Positions 42,062 through 52,830 are shown, numbered from the stretch's first letter. The stretch is 64,000 bases of DNA from Parastagonospora avenae f. sp. tritici 18332-5 (GCA_022559985.1 JAFJTR010000106.1:1-64000), one strand, 5' to 3'. Notes: generated by a model not told the origin, from the sequence alone. Numbers and translations are program-made.

Positions 42062-43725
42062 GATGAGTGAGAGTCGTGCCGACGCTGAATCGCTTTGATA
42101 AAAACCTAACACAAACTTCGTAACTAGCTTATATCGTGTGCGTGTGCTAATCCTGATATAGAGTGCGAACAAGAAGACTCAGACCGCAGTCTGTGGTCGA
42201 AAGCGCTGACAATTCGCGATGCAGGGTGAGGCTAGGTCACAACGCAGGTGCTGTCCACAAACACAGTAAGCTGTTGTAGGTTTGGTGGCGCCACTGAGAA
42301 TACCAGAGGAATCTCTTGGAAAAGGGAGTATAATTGGATGTTGAGCAAGGATTAAATTTCAAGTTCCGTCAGCTTCATTGCTGAAAGAAAGGAGGGAGAA
42401 GAGACTGAGATGCACAGTCGTGGACTTTATCTTACTGCTGACCAGGAGGGCGTAGGCAGCCATCTTGCGTACGTATGCAGCCTTGCAGAACAACGTAAGC
42501 GACATCTACAGCCCGTGTCCAGGGCTGTGGTATGCATCCGACCGTTGTAGGTGTTGAAAGTGCAAAAATGAGAATTCTCAGCATGCGTGCCGTGTTGATG
42601 GACATAAAACTTGAAGGGTGGGTTTACCGCGCAGCAATGAAACGTTTAGGCTATAACTAAGAAGTGCTGCGAACGATCATCAGCTGCACAAAGCTGAGAA
42701 GGCTGACACAAGAACATACCTGCGGTTAAAAGTACCGAGCACAGTGTAAAACTTTATCTAAGAAGAACATCAACCTGACGCACTTCAGCTTCTTTTCCAA
42801 AACTTTGTTACGTGCTAATAGTATTTTCAGTCTATCCAGACGCATGGGAAGAGAGCGCTCGCTCTCCAATGGTGGTTTGACTTTTAACAGAGCGCGCACG
42901 AATTATTGCTACACCTGATGGCATAAGCTACAAACACCAGTTCTAAGCGAGTTACACGGTGCAGACACTCGTACGAACCGCTCATTATCTCTACCTATCA
43001 AACCCACCAGCATTCGAAACCGCATCCCATCCCAACAACCCCACCGCCTGGCGCCAGAGTTACACAAGCCTTTCCACACTCGTTACACAAGCCCCTAAAC
43101 ACCCTTAGTACCACACGATTCGGCCCGCAAGACAGTGTAGCATCGGAAAGCGCGTGATGCTGCGGACCTGCGGATCGTCACGCGTTGCACTTGTTTCAAG
43201 AGGGGGGGTTGAGTCAGGAGGGTATTTAGTGGGGGTGAGAGTCATGACGTGTGGGATTGATGAGGGGGGGTTTGTACGATGGGAGCAGGTTGTAGTGAGG
43301 CAGGTTGTCACGGATGTGAGGACATGTGAATGCTCGTTGTTAATAAGTTGGCATCGATCAAGGCTGCAACACGATCGCGATTATGGAAGCTACAACTACG
43401 CTTTTCGAAGATTTTCTCGTCGCATCGTCCACAGACTTGACCTGGGATTGCAATGTTGTCATTCGACTCGTCGCATCCAGACCCCTCAGCCAAACGTACA
43501 TGTACAACTGTAACACGCCCAACGCAAACGCTGCACCCTATCCCTTCTAGCCGTCGCACAACGCCGACATCCTCCGCTCTGCAAGGCACCCAGACCAAGT
43601 GCTTTTCTATACCATGTCTTGGTAACGATAAGCGAGATGAGATACGCGAGAGTACGAGTTGGCGGTCTGGATGACCGAGTAAAGGTCACCGCTCGTGGGA
43701 GAACGCGTGGTATTGGGATATCCAG
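42062..43725. other. Intergenic, 1.7 kb, with G-run cluster
   Basis: It lies upstream of the HET gene and downstream of TFC4. Between 43202 and 43270 the plus strand has five runs of three to seven G, spaced about 8-17 nt, which could form a weak G-quadruplex. No gene is supported. Confidence 0.45.
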
Positions 43726-46700
43726 CTACTCAATGACCAACACATTCTCTGTGATATGTCTCGCAGCCTCCGCATTCCCACTGATAGCATAGATACTCTG
43801 AATCGCAAACGCAGCTTCGAACTTGAAATCTTCATGGTCCCAGTTTCCATCCGAGCATTGATCCGCAGCTTCCTGCTTGACGCGCTCGCTCATCGCGATG
43901 CAGCGCTCATATGCAGGCAAAGCATGAGTCACGAGACCGAGCCCGTGCCATATCCGTGCGAAGTTGAATTCCGCTTCTTGGCAGTGTATGGCGACGTTGT
44001 CCTTCGTGCGGAGCTCGTAGTAGCGGTTGACGAACGCGAGGCCTTGTTGGATCTGGTACTGGCGATTTTCTGAGAGGCGTTTCATCGCGTGCTGGATGTA
44101 CGCGATGCCAATACTGAGATTGAGAATGGGATCGTCGGGCGTGATGGCAAAGGCGCGGAAGTAGTAGTTTAGTGCAGCCATGTATGACCCACCGCACTGG
44201 AGTACATGAGCGTAAAGGGCGAAGAGCGCTGGGTCATGGTCTACAACAAACTTGACGTCCTCTCTGTTGACCGAGTTTTGGAAGCCGCCGGCGTTGTCCT
44301 TGCGATCGCGGAAGTTGTACCATATGCGTTGTTCTTCGGTGAGGAGCGCAAAGTCCATGGTTTTGATGTAACGCATGAGGATCTTGTGGGATGGGCCGGT
44401 TGAGTAGCCTTCCGGGATTGTGCAGAGGCGATTGACGCAGCTGTAGAGGCGCAATAGGTCGGTGCCGAATGGATGCTCCTTGAGTAGCCAGCGCACTGCG
44501 GACGACGCTTGATTCGAGTTGTCCACAGCGAGGGCGCACACCAAGCGACAGATTTGGAGCTGATGCCGATACTCATCTGAACGCCAGACGAGGTTCGACT
44601 GTAGAGCAATATCTAACGTACTGAAGCAACGCTCGTCGTCATCTTCGCGTGCGAGTATGATGGCATAGCGACCGAAAGCTTCAATCCACTTGTCAAAGTG
44701 TACGCCCCAGAAATCCGTTGGAGGGTTTTCGGGCCTCTCGATCAGTTCTGGGTCTGTGGCACCATCCTCAACATTGTTCGCAGCAACGGCGAGAACCATG
44801 AGTGCAGACTCCTTCCATAGCTCATGGTCGCCCGTTCGCCTAAAGTACGAGATGAAGTCCTCCTTCCTGCTGGCGTAGAATATGTCGAATGTTGAAAATT
44901 CTTCAATGAGCTCTCGTGTAATCGACAACAGCGCAGTGATGGCAGCTTCATCTCCATTCTCCGCAGCATCTGAGATCTCGTCGAGTTTCTTGAAACTCGC
45001 TACTGTCTCTCTGTGCTGTTTCCGGGCAGTCTGTAGTTCTTCGGCATGATTTTTAGCCAGTGTGTCAAGCCTTTGTCTGAACAACCTCTGATCAATGGCC
45101 TTGAGAGGCACACTGGTACCTTCAATGGTGGTCGGCTTCGCCACAGATGCAGGCTGACCTCCACCCTCAGTCGGGAAGGGCAAGAAAGTCTGGGCTTTGG
45201 CTTTGGTAGTCTTCGCTCTCTTTGTGCGAAACAAGCCTTGATTCGGACGTTCACTGAGTGGACCAAGAGAAGGAAGCTCTTTGTCGGCGCCCTCATTCGC
45301 GGAATCCTCATCTGCTTCTCCTCTGCCAGTAGCCTTCTTGGAAAGCTTTCGCTGCCTCCTGGCAGTACTTTTCCGCGCACGATTGTTGCCGCGAGCTTTC
45401 CTTTTTGCCGCAAGATACTCATCCCTCATGTCATCGTATGCCTTGAAGCCCAATGCTCGCAGTCTGTGGGCATATTTGTTCCTGTAGAGTATTTCGGCTC
45501 GTTGAACGGCTTCTGCCAGCATACCCTGTCGTTCGAAGAATACTGCAAGCTTGACGAGGTCGTCGACTGACTCGGCGTTCCAGTCCTTGAACATCGGTAT
45601 CATTTCTTCTGCTCGTTCAGGTTGACCGAGATTCTTGAAGCAGGTAAAGATGCCGAGGTTGCTCAGTAAACTAAGTTCCTCGGAGTTGACGTTGTACAGA
45701 GGCTCGTAAAAGCGCAAGGCATCCTTGTCGTGACCAGTGGCGTGTAATGCATCACCAATGACGCGGAAAAGATCCTCGTAATCCCATACGAGCGCGTCGG
45801 CGCCGTGATCGTCTGGCTCGAGCATTTCGAAGTGACGCATAGCTTCCTGAAAATCTCCAGCGCTCCTCCGCAAGCGGAACATGCCCATCTTCACCCTGAT
45901 CTCCAGTGGTAGAGTTTGCCCATTCGTGGCACTCTGTGTCTTGCGCTTGAATTGAGGGACAGCTACCCGCCTCGGCTCGTCATCGACGTCGAATTCGCGG
46001 TCATCTGCTTGGTCATCCCAGAACGTCTCCTTGGCTCTGCCCTGTTTCCACCGCGCCAGGGCCTTCAGTCGTGATAATGCATACTCATACTGTCTGTCTC
46101 TATCAAGCAGGTCCAGGTATATATTGATCATCTCCCAGTCAAACTCGCTGCTGTTGGACTTCCTATCCATAAAGTAGTCGATAGCATCTTCAAACACGTT
46201 CAAGAGCCTTTTCATATGCAGTCTCGTCTGGCGTTTTGTCGACGTTCCCATCATCGCCATAATCTTCAGAACCTCCGTATCTGGTGCCTCGTCCTTCTCC
46301 TTGCGTAGTTTGATCATCTTGAGACCCTGTTTAATACATTTGGAGGCGTGTCCGAGGCTAGCTTCGATCTCGAGTATACTGCTTCGGGCTCCGTAGTCAT
46401 TCTGGTTCAGAAGGATGACCTGCGTCAAACATCTCAGAGTCAGAGCCGTTTTGGCCTCTTCTGTGTACTCAGGATAGGTTGCTTCATCCAATTTGTTGAC
46501 CCGACCAATGATGACGTGCCAAAGATCGGGGTCACGCTTCGTTGGAGCTCCAATAATGAGCGAGTCAATCGACTTAACCTCTTCGCCCATCATCCTGTAG
46601 ATCTCGGATGCAATATTGTGGACTTCGAAGATTTCCGGATTCATCTGTATAGCTCTCTGGGCGTACTCGAGTGCCAGGGGCAAGTCCTGCGCAGCGAACC

Positions 46701-47565
46701 TCTCGTTGGCCTTTCTTTGCAGTTCCCTAAATTCTTCACCTGGATCGGCAACCTTACGAGGTCCTTGACGCCCACCTTTAGCTCCTCGACCTCGACCTCG
46801 GCCTCGTCCGCGGTTGGATTTCCCTCTGCCTCGTGTAGAATTAGATCCTCTGTGTCCACCTCGTCCTCGGCTTTGAGAGCTTCCTCGCCCACCAAGGATA
46901 CCTGTCACAGTAGCGCCCCTAGCAGCAGGCTTTCCTCTCTTCCTCTGGACCGGCTCCTCGCCATCGTCAAAATCTACTTCCAACTCCATTTCGTCAGGGT
47001 CACCCTGATCGTGTTCTGCGTCTTCTTCAGAGTAGTCTTTGTCCACCTCGGAGTTGTCTCTCTCTTCGAGCTCACGCATCGACTCTTCAAAAGTTAGCTC
47101 GTCGTGATCGTCGTCATCAGAGCTATCGTCGAAGTCACGATCAAGATAAGTACCACCATAGTCGCCAGGCAAAGCGGGATAGGCGTCCTCATCATTTCGA
47201 CCCGGAGCTGGGATGTAACCTTCATGGACTACGGGACCACTGGTGACGAAAGGAGCTCCACTGAAATTCTCTGGAACAGCTCCATTGGTGAATGGAATTT
47301 GTGGCAGCTGCAAATCCTCAACTGCACTCAGAGGAATGAGTGGCGTGAAGGCAGCTTGGGTTGGCTGCTGATATGCCTGATGCTGAGGCGCAAACTGTCC
47401 CGGAGGAAATTGAACTGGAAATTGCTGCCGCTGGACTTGCTCCTGTGGCCTGACTGGATTCTGCGGCGCACCACTGAAAGTACCTGAGACAGGTACAAAG
47501 CGTTTGCCATTGGGCGGTTGTGGCGCGGATTGCCACTGATGATAAAAGCCATTTTGCGAGTTCAT
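43726..47565 (-). CDS. TFC4: TFIIIC subunit TFC4 (tau 131-like TPR protein)
   Basis: A single exon of 1279 aa. The N terminus is Gln/Pro-rich, then acidic (FDDSSDDDDHDELTFEESM), then a Gly/Arg block (RGRGKSNRGRGRGRGRG, about 235-265). From about residue 280 TPR repeats begin (FRELQRKANERFAAQDLPLA, LEYAQRAIQMNPEIFEVHN), and more appear around 560-680 and 1100-1260 (YMAALNYYFRAFAITPDDPI; HGLGLVTHALPAYERCIAMS). This order is that of Tfc4/Sfc4, which bridges TFIIIC bound to the A box of tRNA genes to TFIIIB. A basic linker (ARKSTARRQRKLSKKATGRG, about 705-730) may be a nuclear signal. The Gly/Arg block is not part of yeast Tfc4 as I recall it and may be lineage-specific. The gene is divergent from the small-protein gene. 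Confidence 0.92.
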   Translation of the reverse strand: MNSQNGFYHQWQSAPQPPNGKRFVPVSGTFSGAPQNPVRPQEQVQRQQFPVQFPPGQFAPQHQAYQQPTQAAFTPLIPLSAVEDLQLPQIPFTNGAVPENFSGAPFVTSGPVVHEGYIPAPGRNDEDAYPALPGDYGGTYLDRDFDDSSDDDDHDELTFEESMRELEERDNSEVDKDYSEEDAEHDQGDPDEMELEVDFDDGEEPVQRKRGKPAARGATVTGILGGRGSSQSRGRGGHRGSNSTRGRGKSNRGRGRGRGRGAKGGRQGPRKVADPGEEFRELQRKANERFAAQDLPLALEYAQRAIQMNPEIFEVHNIASEIYRMMGEEVKSIDSLIIGAPTKRDPDLWHVIIGRVNKLDEATYPEYTEEAKTALTLRCLTQVILLNQNDYGARSSILEIEASLGHASKCIKQGLKMIKLRKEKDEAPDTEVLKIMAMMGTSTKRQTRLHMKRLLNVFEDAIDYFMDRKSNSSEFDWEMINIYLDLLDRDRQYEYALSRLKALARWKQGRAKETFWDDQADDREFDVDDEPRRVAVPQFKRKTQSATNGQTLPLEIRVKMGMFRLRRSAGDFQEAMRHFEMLEPDDHGADALVWDYEDLFRVIGDALHATGHDKDALRFYEPLYNVNSEELSLLSNLGIFTCFKNLGQPERAEEMIPMFKDWNAESVDDLVKLAVFFERQGMLAEAVQRAEILYRNKYAHRLRALGFKAYDDMRDEYLAAKRKARGNNRARKSTARRQRKLSKKATGRGEADEDSANEGADKELPSLGPLSERPNQGLFRTKRAKTTKAKAQTFLPFPTEGGGQPASVAKPTTIEGTSVPLKAIDQRLFRQRLDTLAKNHAEELQTARKQHRETVASFKKLDEISDAAENGDEAAITALLSITRELIEEFSTFDIFYASRKEDFISYFRRTGDHELWKESALMVLAVAANNVEDGATDPELIERPENPPTDFWGVHFDKWIEAFGRYAIILAREDDDERCFSTLDIALQSNLVWRSDEYRHQLQICRLVCALAVDNSNQASSAVRWLLKEHPFGTDLLRLYSCVNRLCTIPEGYSTGPSHKILMRYIKTMDFALLTEEQRIWYNFRDRKDNAGGFQNSVNREDVKFVVDHDPALFALYAHVLQCGGSYMAALNYYFRAFAITPDDPILNLSIGIAYIQHAMKRLSENRQYQIQQGLAFVNRYYELRTKDNVAIHCQEAEFNFARIWHGLGLVTHALPAYERCIAMSERVKQEAADQCSDGNWDHEDFKFEAAFAIQSIYAISGNAEAARHITENVLVIE

Positions 47566-48176
47566 GCTGGCTGTATCTACTGCGCCGTATTAGTTGCTGC
47601 ATTTGTTAGCGGTGGATCATAACTGCAAGTGGTGATTGCTGGTCGGTGGACGCGATGCCGAAAATATGGGTCAAGTTAGCGCGCTTTTCGCGAAGTCCCG
47701 TGCGTTGTGGGGTCTGCCGAATCCGAGTCTGACGGCTCCATCCCAGCACTTTCCTGTTACAATTATCAGAATAGATCAACATCGCGATATTGACCGCAAT
47801 CACGATTCTTCAGATGTGCCCTGTGACCTTGCATATTGCCAGCTCGACTCTCTGCGTCGTCTCGCAGGAAGATGCTCAACTCTCGAACCGAGATGAAACT
47901 AACGGCACGCTACCATGGTTCTCTAACTCATTAGGCTGTACCCCTTCGCCTCCTCGGGCACGCTATCAATTGTCGCAGAGTCGAGTAGTGGATCATGTGG
48001 TAAATCTTTTATTAGGTGTAGGGGTAGAAATAACCCGAGCCGGGTATTGCATGAGTAGGTATATTGTTTGGCATTCCTCGTTTCCTTTGGTCGCGTGAAC
48101 GTACCGATTCATCCAGTGCTGCTCCATACAAGTTCAGACAACATCGCAGGTGATTCACTTTTGCGACCACAGCACC
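47566..48176. other. Divergent promoter region of TFC4 and the small-protein gene
   Basis: 0.6 kb of noncoding DNA. No specific element is recognised. Confidence 0.45.
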
Positions 48177-48709
48177 ATGCGTTTACAAAGTCTTGCTTGG
48201 GGCGCGTTGTTGTGCCGGCCTATGTTAGTGCTCAGTATACCATCCCTGCATGGAGCGCAAATTTCGATAAGAGTCGAAGAAGAAAAAACGACGAAGCCAG
48301 TCACCAATTCCGTGATTCTGGCTTACACAAGCGACGGCACAGATCGGGTTCGGCATGCTGAGCTTCCTATACACCAGCAAATATCTTCTGGTACAGCTTT
48401 CATATCGAGTACGTTGACCACCGACTAATGCTCTGCTCAGGTGTCGACCTACCAACCCATCCGGACTCAATACGAATAGAAACAATGTTAAACGACAAAG
48501 GAGGATTTATATCCCTAGAAGCGTTGGATCAAGTCATGTGCCGGGTCATACCACGATTGAGCACCGAAGAAAAAGCATCGCTAGAAGCCGCAGGAATGGA
48601 GAAGGTTTGGCCATGGTTCAAGATAGGGGATGAGACAGTGTCGTTCAGCAAGTCGTCTTCACGCTGGTTCCTCGCAGGCAGATCAATAAAAAGTTATGAG
48701 TGTCGATGA
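48177..48709 (+). CDS. Small putative secreted protein, unknown function
   Basis: Two exons, 48177-48390 and 48441-48709, encode 160 aa. The 50-nt intron (GTACAG, CGACTAATG, CTCAG) joins QQISSG to VDLPTHPDS in frame. The N terminus (MRLQSLAWGALLCRPMLVLSIPSLHGA) looks like a signal peptide or N-terminal membrane anchor. The rest has no domain I recognise and only two more cysteines (MCRVI and the final ECR), so it is not a typical disulfide-rich effector. The segment EALDQVMCRVIPRLSTEEKASLEAAG is helical. The gene model is supported by splice signals and the continuous frame only; the last exon could end earlier through another intron. Confidence 0.55.
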
Positions 48710-49046
48710 CACATGAAATGTAACAATAGCCTCTTAATATTAATCGAACAGTGCAATGGGGGATCGTGAAAGCCTTCAAGCTGTTGGCATCTTGAGGATA
48801 CCCAGCGTAGTATTGAGCCGCCTGTTCGATATACAGAGACGCTGTAAGATCAATAGCGCTCAACAGCTGTATGTTGAACTAGATGGATTTGGGGTATAGT
48901 AAAAGGTGCACACAGGCGCGGAATATAATGTAACGGAACCAGTCCAATGGTCACATGCCATGCTGTGTTCAAAATTGGGCTTCTTGAAAAGATTAATGGC
49001 CGCAGTCTTCAGTCCCAAACGCCAAGCAATGCAACTCTGATCAAGA
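48710..49046. other. Intergenic, convergent 3' flanks
   Basis: Between the small-protein gene and SYS1, which converge. Nothing recognised. Confidence 0.4.
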
Positions 49047-49701
49047 TCACACCCGATCGTCTCCTTCGTTCAGGTTCGCCATTTCGTACTCGCCCGCTCC
49101 GTCTCTCCCTCTTCCCCTGCCTCGACCTCTTGATTCTCCAACACCATCATCCTCCGCTGGCTGTGGATTTGCAGCGGCCTTGTTTCCGCCAAAATTGATG
49201 GGTTTCAGCTCGCGCCACTGGCATGCCCATGTACCAACAGATATCATGACGGTCGCGCTACACATTTGGAGCATCCACCACAGGAGGTTGGCCGGGACCG
49301 CATGCGAGTATAACGAGGTTGTGATGAGGTGGATGAAGTGTATGGTGAGGGCGAAGTCGAGCACTAGTTTCGATCGCGCAATAAAAAGAACAATAAAAAT
49401 GACACTGTCACAGGTTAGTTTCGCGCATGAAGTGTCTTTGAAAGTATGCTTGCCATATGAGACTGTTAAGCACCCATACCAGCCCCAGGGTCCAGCCAAC
49501 TGTGGTATCGCCGCGCAGACTGCGCCAGTTGAATAATAGATCCGTACTGACTTCCTTGCCGGCTACGATGGCGGTGAAGACAATAAGCACTGCGGCGCAT
49601 GCATAGTAGGCCAGTTGTAGAAGCACAATCTGGGTGAGGATGCGGGTCGGGGAGAGGTCCGCGAGGGCGCCGGGTCGAGGAGGACGGCGTCTGCGCGCCA
49701 T
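49047..49701 (-). CDS. SYS1: SYS1, Golgi membrane protein for Arl3 targeting
   Basis: Two exons, 49701-49454 and 49404-49047, encode 201 aa. Four hydrophobic helices are visible: RILTQIVLLQLAYYACAAVL, TVGWTLGLVWVLNSLI, the pair IFIVLFIARSKLVLDFALT/IHFIHLITTSLY, and NLLWWMLQMCSATVMIS. This order fits Sys1, a Golgi four-helix protein that recruits the GTPase Arl3. The C-terminal tail is polar and Arg/Gly-rich. The join between helices two and three (LNSLIC-VIFIVLFIARSK) requires an intron starting GCAAGC; I tested the GT sites just upstream and none keeps frame. Branch (CTAAC) and CAG end are normal. The gene is divergent from COA6 over 364 nt. Confidence 0.9.
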
Positions 49702-50065
49702 GATTGTATGCTATGAGCGGGACATAGAGAAGGGGTGTCGTTGTCTGGGATATGGAATGTGAATGGGTTGCCTGGAGTAGTTCACGGAGTTGTGATGCAC
49801 TTCGGCGAAACGTAAGCCCCGACATCATAGCTCCAGCTGTCGTGCGCCAAGCTCCATCTTGAAATCATTGCCATCATCGCAGATTTGCCAACGACGACCT
49901 CGAACCACACCACAAGGTTTTCTAGCGCGCGCATATTGCAGTACGATTCCCCTACGATATACGATAATTGTGGAAGGCACCACCGGATACTGCTGACCCC
50001 AGTCACAGCTCAATTCGCCTCACCTGGATTCCCTACCTCGAACATCCACACATCACATCTCAAAT
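49702..50065. promoter_or_regulatory. Divergent promoter region of SYS1 and COA6
   Basis: A 364-nt stretch between two start codons on opposite strands; it must hold both promoters. No single binding site can be named with confidence. Confidence 0.45.
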
Positions 50066-50751
50066 ATGGGCTGGTTTTCCTCAAGCCCAAAGGACGAGGG
50101 AGGGCCAGCAAAGACTTCTGGCGGCGCATTCGAACAGCCCAATCGATCGAACCGGAAACAATGCTACGCAGCACGCGACGCCTTTTTCGAGTGCCTCGAC
50201 AAGAACAATGTCTTGGACAGCATAAACACAAAATCGGGCAGAGAGAAGGCACAGACATTTTGTGGTCAGCTGGATCAAGACTTCGAGAAGAACTGTGCAC
50301 ATAGTTGGGTGAGTCAAGTCGGTTATTTCTGACAGCGGGGTGACTCGAATCGTGAATGTTGCGAATCCCAGTCTACCGGGATATACTTGGCAAACATGAG
50401 GGGATCGACAAGGAGCTGGTGAACGCAATACGAGGCTCAACAGCAGTTGCGTGTACGTTCACGCTGGTGTATGCGCAAGCTGCCTATGGGTCCTTGTCCT
50501 TCCCCTCATGCGAACCAGAAACCAGGGTGTTGGACGCAATGGCACTGGTGGACACTGATTTGCATTCACGAGCGGGATCTACCTTGTCACCACCACACTT
50601 TCGGGGTGAGCGTCCGGCTGACTAGTCACAGGTTGAGTACTTCAAGAAGCAGCGGGTGGTCAACTACCAAAGAGAGCAGACCATCAAGCGGATAGAGTCC
50701 CAAGGCGGCGAGATCGTCGCACCGCAGCTTCCCCTTCCGGGCCAGAAGTAA
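50066..50751 (+). CDS. COA6: Cytochrome c oxidase assembly factor COA6
   Basis: Two exons, 50066-50308 and 50632-50751, encode 120 aa. It begins MGWFSSSPKDEGGP. The CHCH-type core has CYAARDAFFEC (C-x9-C) and CGQLDQDFEKNC (C-x10-C), the pattern of COA6, which helps copper delivery to Cox2 in the mitochondrial intermembrane space. The last exon gives VEYFKKQRVVNYQREQTIKR, continuing CAHSW as in yeast Coa6 (CAHSWIKYFKEKR). The intron is 323 nt, far longer than others here, and has GTGAGT and CACAG ends. Without splicing, the frame ends after VSQVGYF, which would drop the conserved C-terminal helix. Confidence 0.9.
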
Positions 50752-51886
50752 ACGCAGACTTGAGCGAATCCAGTAATGCCCTTTTCACGAATCCTGTACA
50801 TTATGTATACTACAGTACATTAGACTGCAAGCCAGCGACTCGGTGGCGGGCTGCAAATGCAAGATTAGCGCCTTGCAAACAAAGTTTGGCGCGCATCCAC
50901 ACCCCTCCTCCCCCTCAGCAGTTCGCAAGTGTAAACGTAGGTGTTCATCCGGCGTATTCCACCGCGCACACACAACACGCCTCCATACGAAGTTGGACCT
51001 GACCTGATCATGATTCTGCACAATTTGCTGCGAATGTAATAGTCCAGCAGGGGCCCAGTAATCATGGTGCATAATGTCGTCACTAGCGCTTTTGCGCAAA
51101 CAACTCGTGTGCAGGATCAGGAACAGGAACAACCGGAGAAGGGCAACATCGACCACCTTGCATGTCCTCACAAAGTGAAAGCAAGGACCGAGGCAAACAA
51201 CGGAGCTTTTCTGTCGAATCACGCATGCTGGGTGCCTCGCAGTAAGGCCGTCAGGGCTGACCCCAGCGCCTTCTTCTTGCAGGGCTCCGAGGAGGTTGTG
51301 TCACGTAACACTGAGCATGAGACACACCGCACATGCCGGCAATTCCATTCAACCTATCTGTGCCGCGTTGGATGTAATTCTCCTGTGCTCGCCCGTTTTA
51401 CTGTTTCAAGACGCGCGCCTGGGCAGTACAGGATTTTTTGCTTTTTTTTCTTCGCCAATCCGTCATCGAGTCGTGGAGAACTATGCCCAGGCGAACCATG
51501 CGGGACGAGAAGGGAAACCCGATCGAACAAGCCTCCAGGGCCTCGAACCTTGTTCCTTTTTTTCCTTCATACCCACCTTTTTTGCTGAAAAAGTCCTGAC
51601 AAATGTTTGACCGCGGGACTCGCGATAGCGCCTGATGGTTACCAAATGCTTGTGACGGTGTAGGAATACTGATTGGCTGGTGCGTTGCAGCAAGGCGCAA
51701 GTCGCAGATAGCCGAGACGTCTTAATGAGATCTATGGTAGCGTGCTACCGGTAGTGGCCCCCACATGCGCCACTGACAGCATGCATCCTGATGCGACCCC
51801 ACCTTCGGAATAATAGGCAAGTGTCTGTGTGTGTGCGTGTGTGCGTGTGTGCGTGTGTGTCTGTGTCTGTGTTCTCATGATTCATT
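50752..51886. other. Intergenic, convergent, with TG microsatellite
   Basis: Between the 3' ends of COA6 and the PARG gene. It holds a TG-rich simple repeat at 51821-51872. ORFs of up to 174 codons on the plus strand lack recognisable content and overlap other frames. Confidence 0.45.
51821..51872. repeat. (TG)n-type microsatellite with TGCG and TGTC interruptions
   Basis: About 52 nt of alternating TG with regular C substitutions. It starts about 14 nt past the PARG stop codon, so it likely lies in that gene's 3' UTR, where the transcript would carry AC repeats. Confidence 0.85.
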
Positions 51887-52830
51887 TCACCAGCCGTACT
51901 TGGTGGGAAACAGCGTCTGGGGATCGAATTCTTTCTGGAAGACTTCGAAATCCGGCGCGCATCCTTTCAGCGGCGTGCCGACCATGCTGCTGTCGATGGC
52001 GAAGACGACGTCTTGGAATGCGCCGTGGAACTCCTCTTCTTCAAACAGTAGCTTTCTCCACATCCGCGCTACCTCTGTGGCCGGGTTGCGGAAAATTGGC
52101 CCTAGCCCGAACGCCCCCAACACGAGGTTCCTGTGCCCGCAGTACGAGGCAATTCGAAGAACGGCCCGCATCTTCTCCTTCATCAGCTCCTTCTCTTGCG
52201 CGAACGAGTACTTTGTGCCCGACTCGTCCAGCTTGGGCCGGCGCACTGGCGCAACAGAGATGACGGGCAGCGAAGCAATCTCGTTGAACGCAGCATAATC
52301 CTGTTCGGGGCCACCTCGAAAAACAACTGTGTGAACCGTTAGAGATGGGCGGCACGTGGATGCCCGGGCTGTTTCAGCTTACAAACTTGCGGAGAGTAGA
52401 TGCCGCCTTTCTGGGGTATCGGGTAGAAGTTTTCCTCGCGTCCCATTTGGGCATTCCAGGGCATGGTGAGTGCGTGAACGAGGTTGCTCCTCCGCGCGAA
52501 GCACTCTTCCGGTGCCATCAGCCCTGACTCCCAGTCTCCCCCAGCCCGCTTCTCGTTGGCCACGTTTACCACCGGTATTCGTCTACAGTCTGGATCTGAG
52601 TTGGCTAGGCTCTGGTACCAGCCCAGAGCATAGGTCACCGGGTCACCTTCCATGACGGCAACTCTTGTCCGTTGTGACGACCGCTTGTCGACGTTGATCC
52701 GTATTTGTGCTGCGTCCGGGTACAGATATGATGTTTTGGCTTCCCTGATATAGTTCTTCCAGATATATGGCATCCACACTCTTTTTGCCTCGGCAGCTAT
52801 CTCCGACGGCTTGGGTCTTGAAGGCGCCAT
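51887..52830 (-). CDS. Microbial-type poly(ADP-ribose) glycohydrolase (TIGR02452/DUF2263)
   Basis: Two exons, 52830-52383 and 52326-51887, encode 295 aa. The 56-nt intron (GTAAGC...CACAG) joins YSPQV-FVFRGGPEQDY. The macro-domain-like core has VVNVANEKRAGGDWESG followed by PEECFARRSNL, which corresponds to the GGG-x6-8-QEE catalytic loop of PARGs, with two adjacent Glu retained. A second block, LVLGAFGLGPIFRNPATEVA, is the conserved ligand-binding segment. These enzymes cut poly(ADP-ribose) from proteins. Here the third loop Gly is Asp and the Gln is Pro. That pattern agrees with what I recall of fungal homologues, so it may be a subfamily trait. I chose the start MAPSRPKP over an upstream codon because the residues before it look like leader sequence. 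Confidence 0.85.

Noticed and set aside
46348..47097. 249-codon plus-strand ORF opposite TFC4
   Set aside because: It mirrors the coding strand of a well-supported gene, is rich in Ser and Val from reversed codons, and has no recognisable domain.
51064..51588. 174-codon ORF in the COA6-PARG spacer
   Set aside because: No signal peptide, domain or splice support; its composition is like noncoding DNA.
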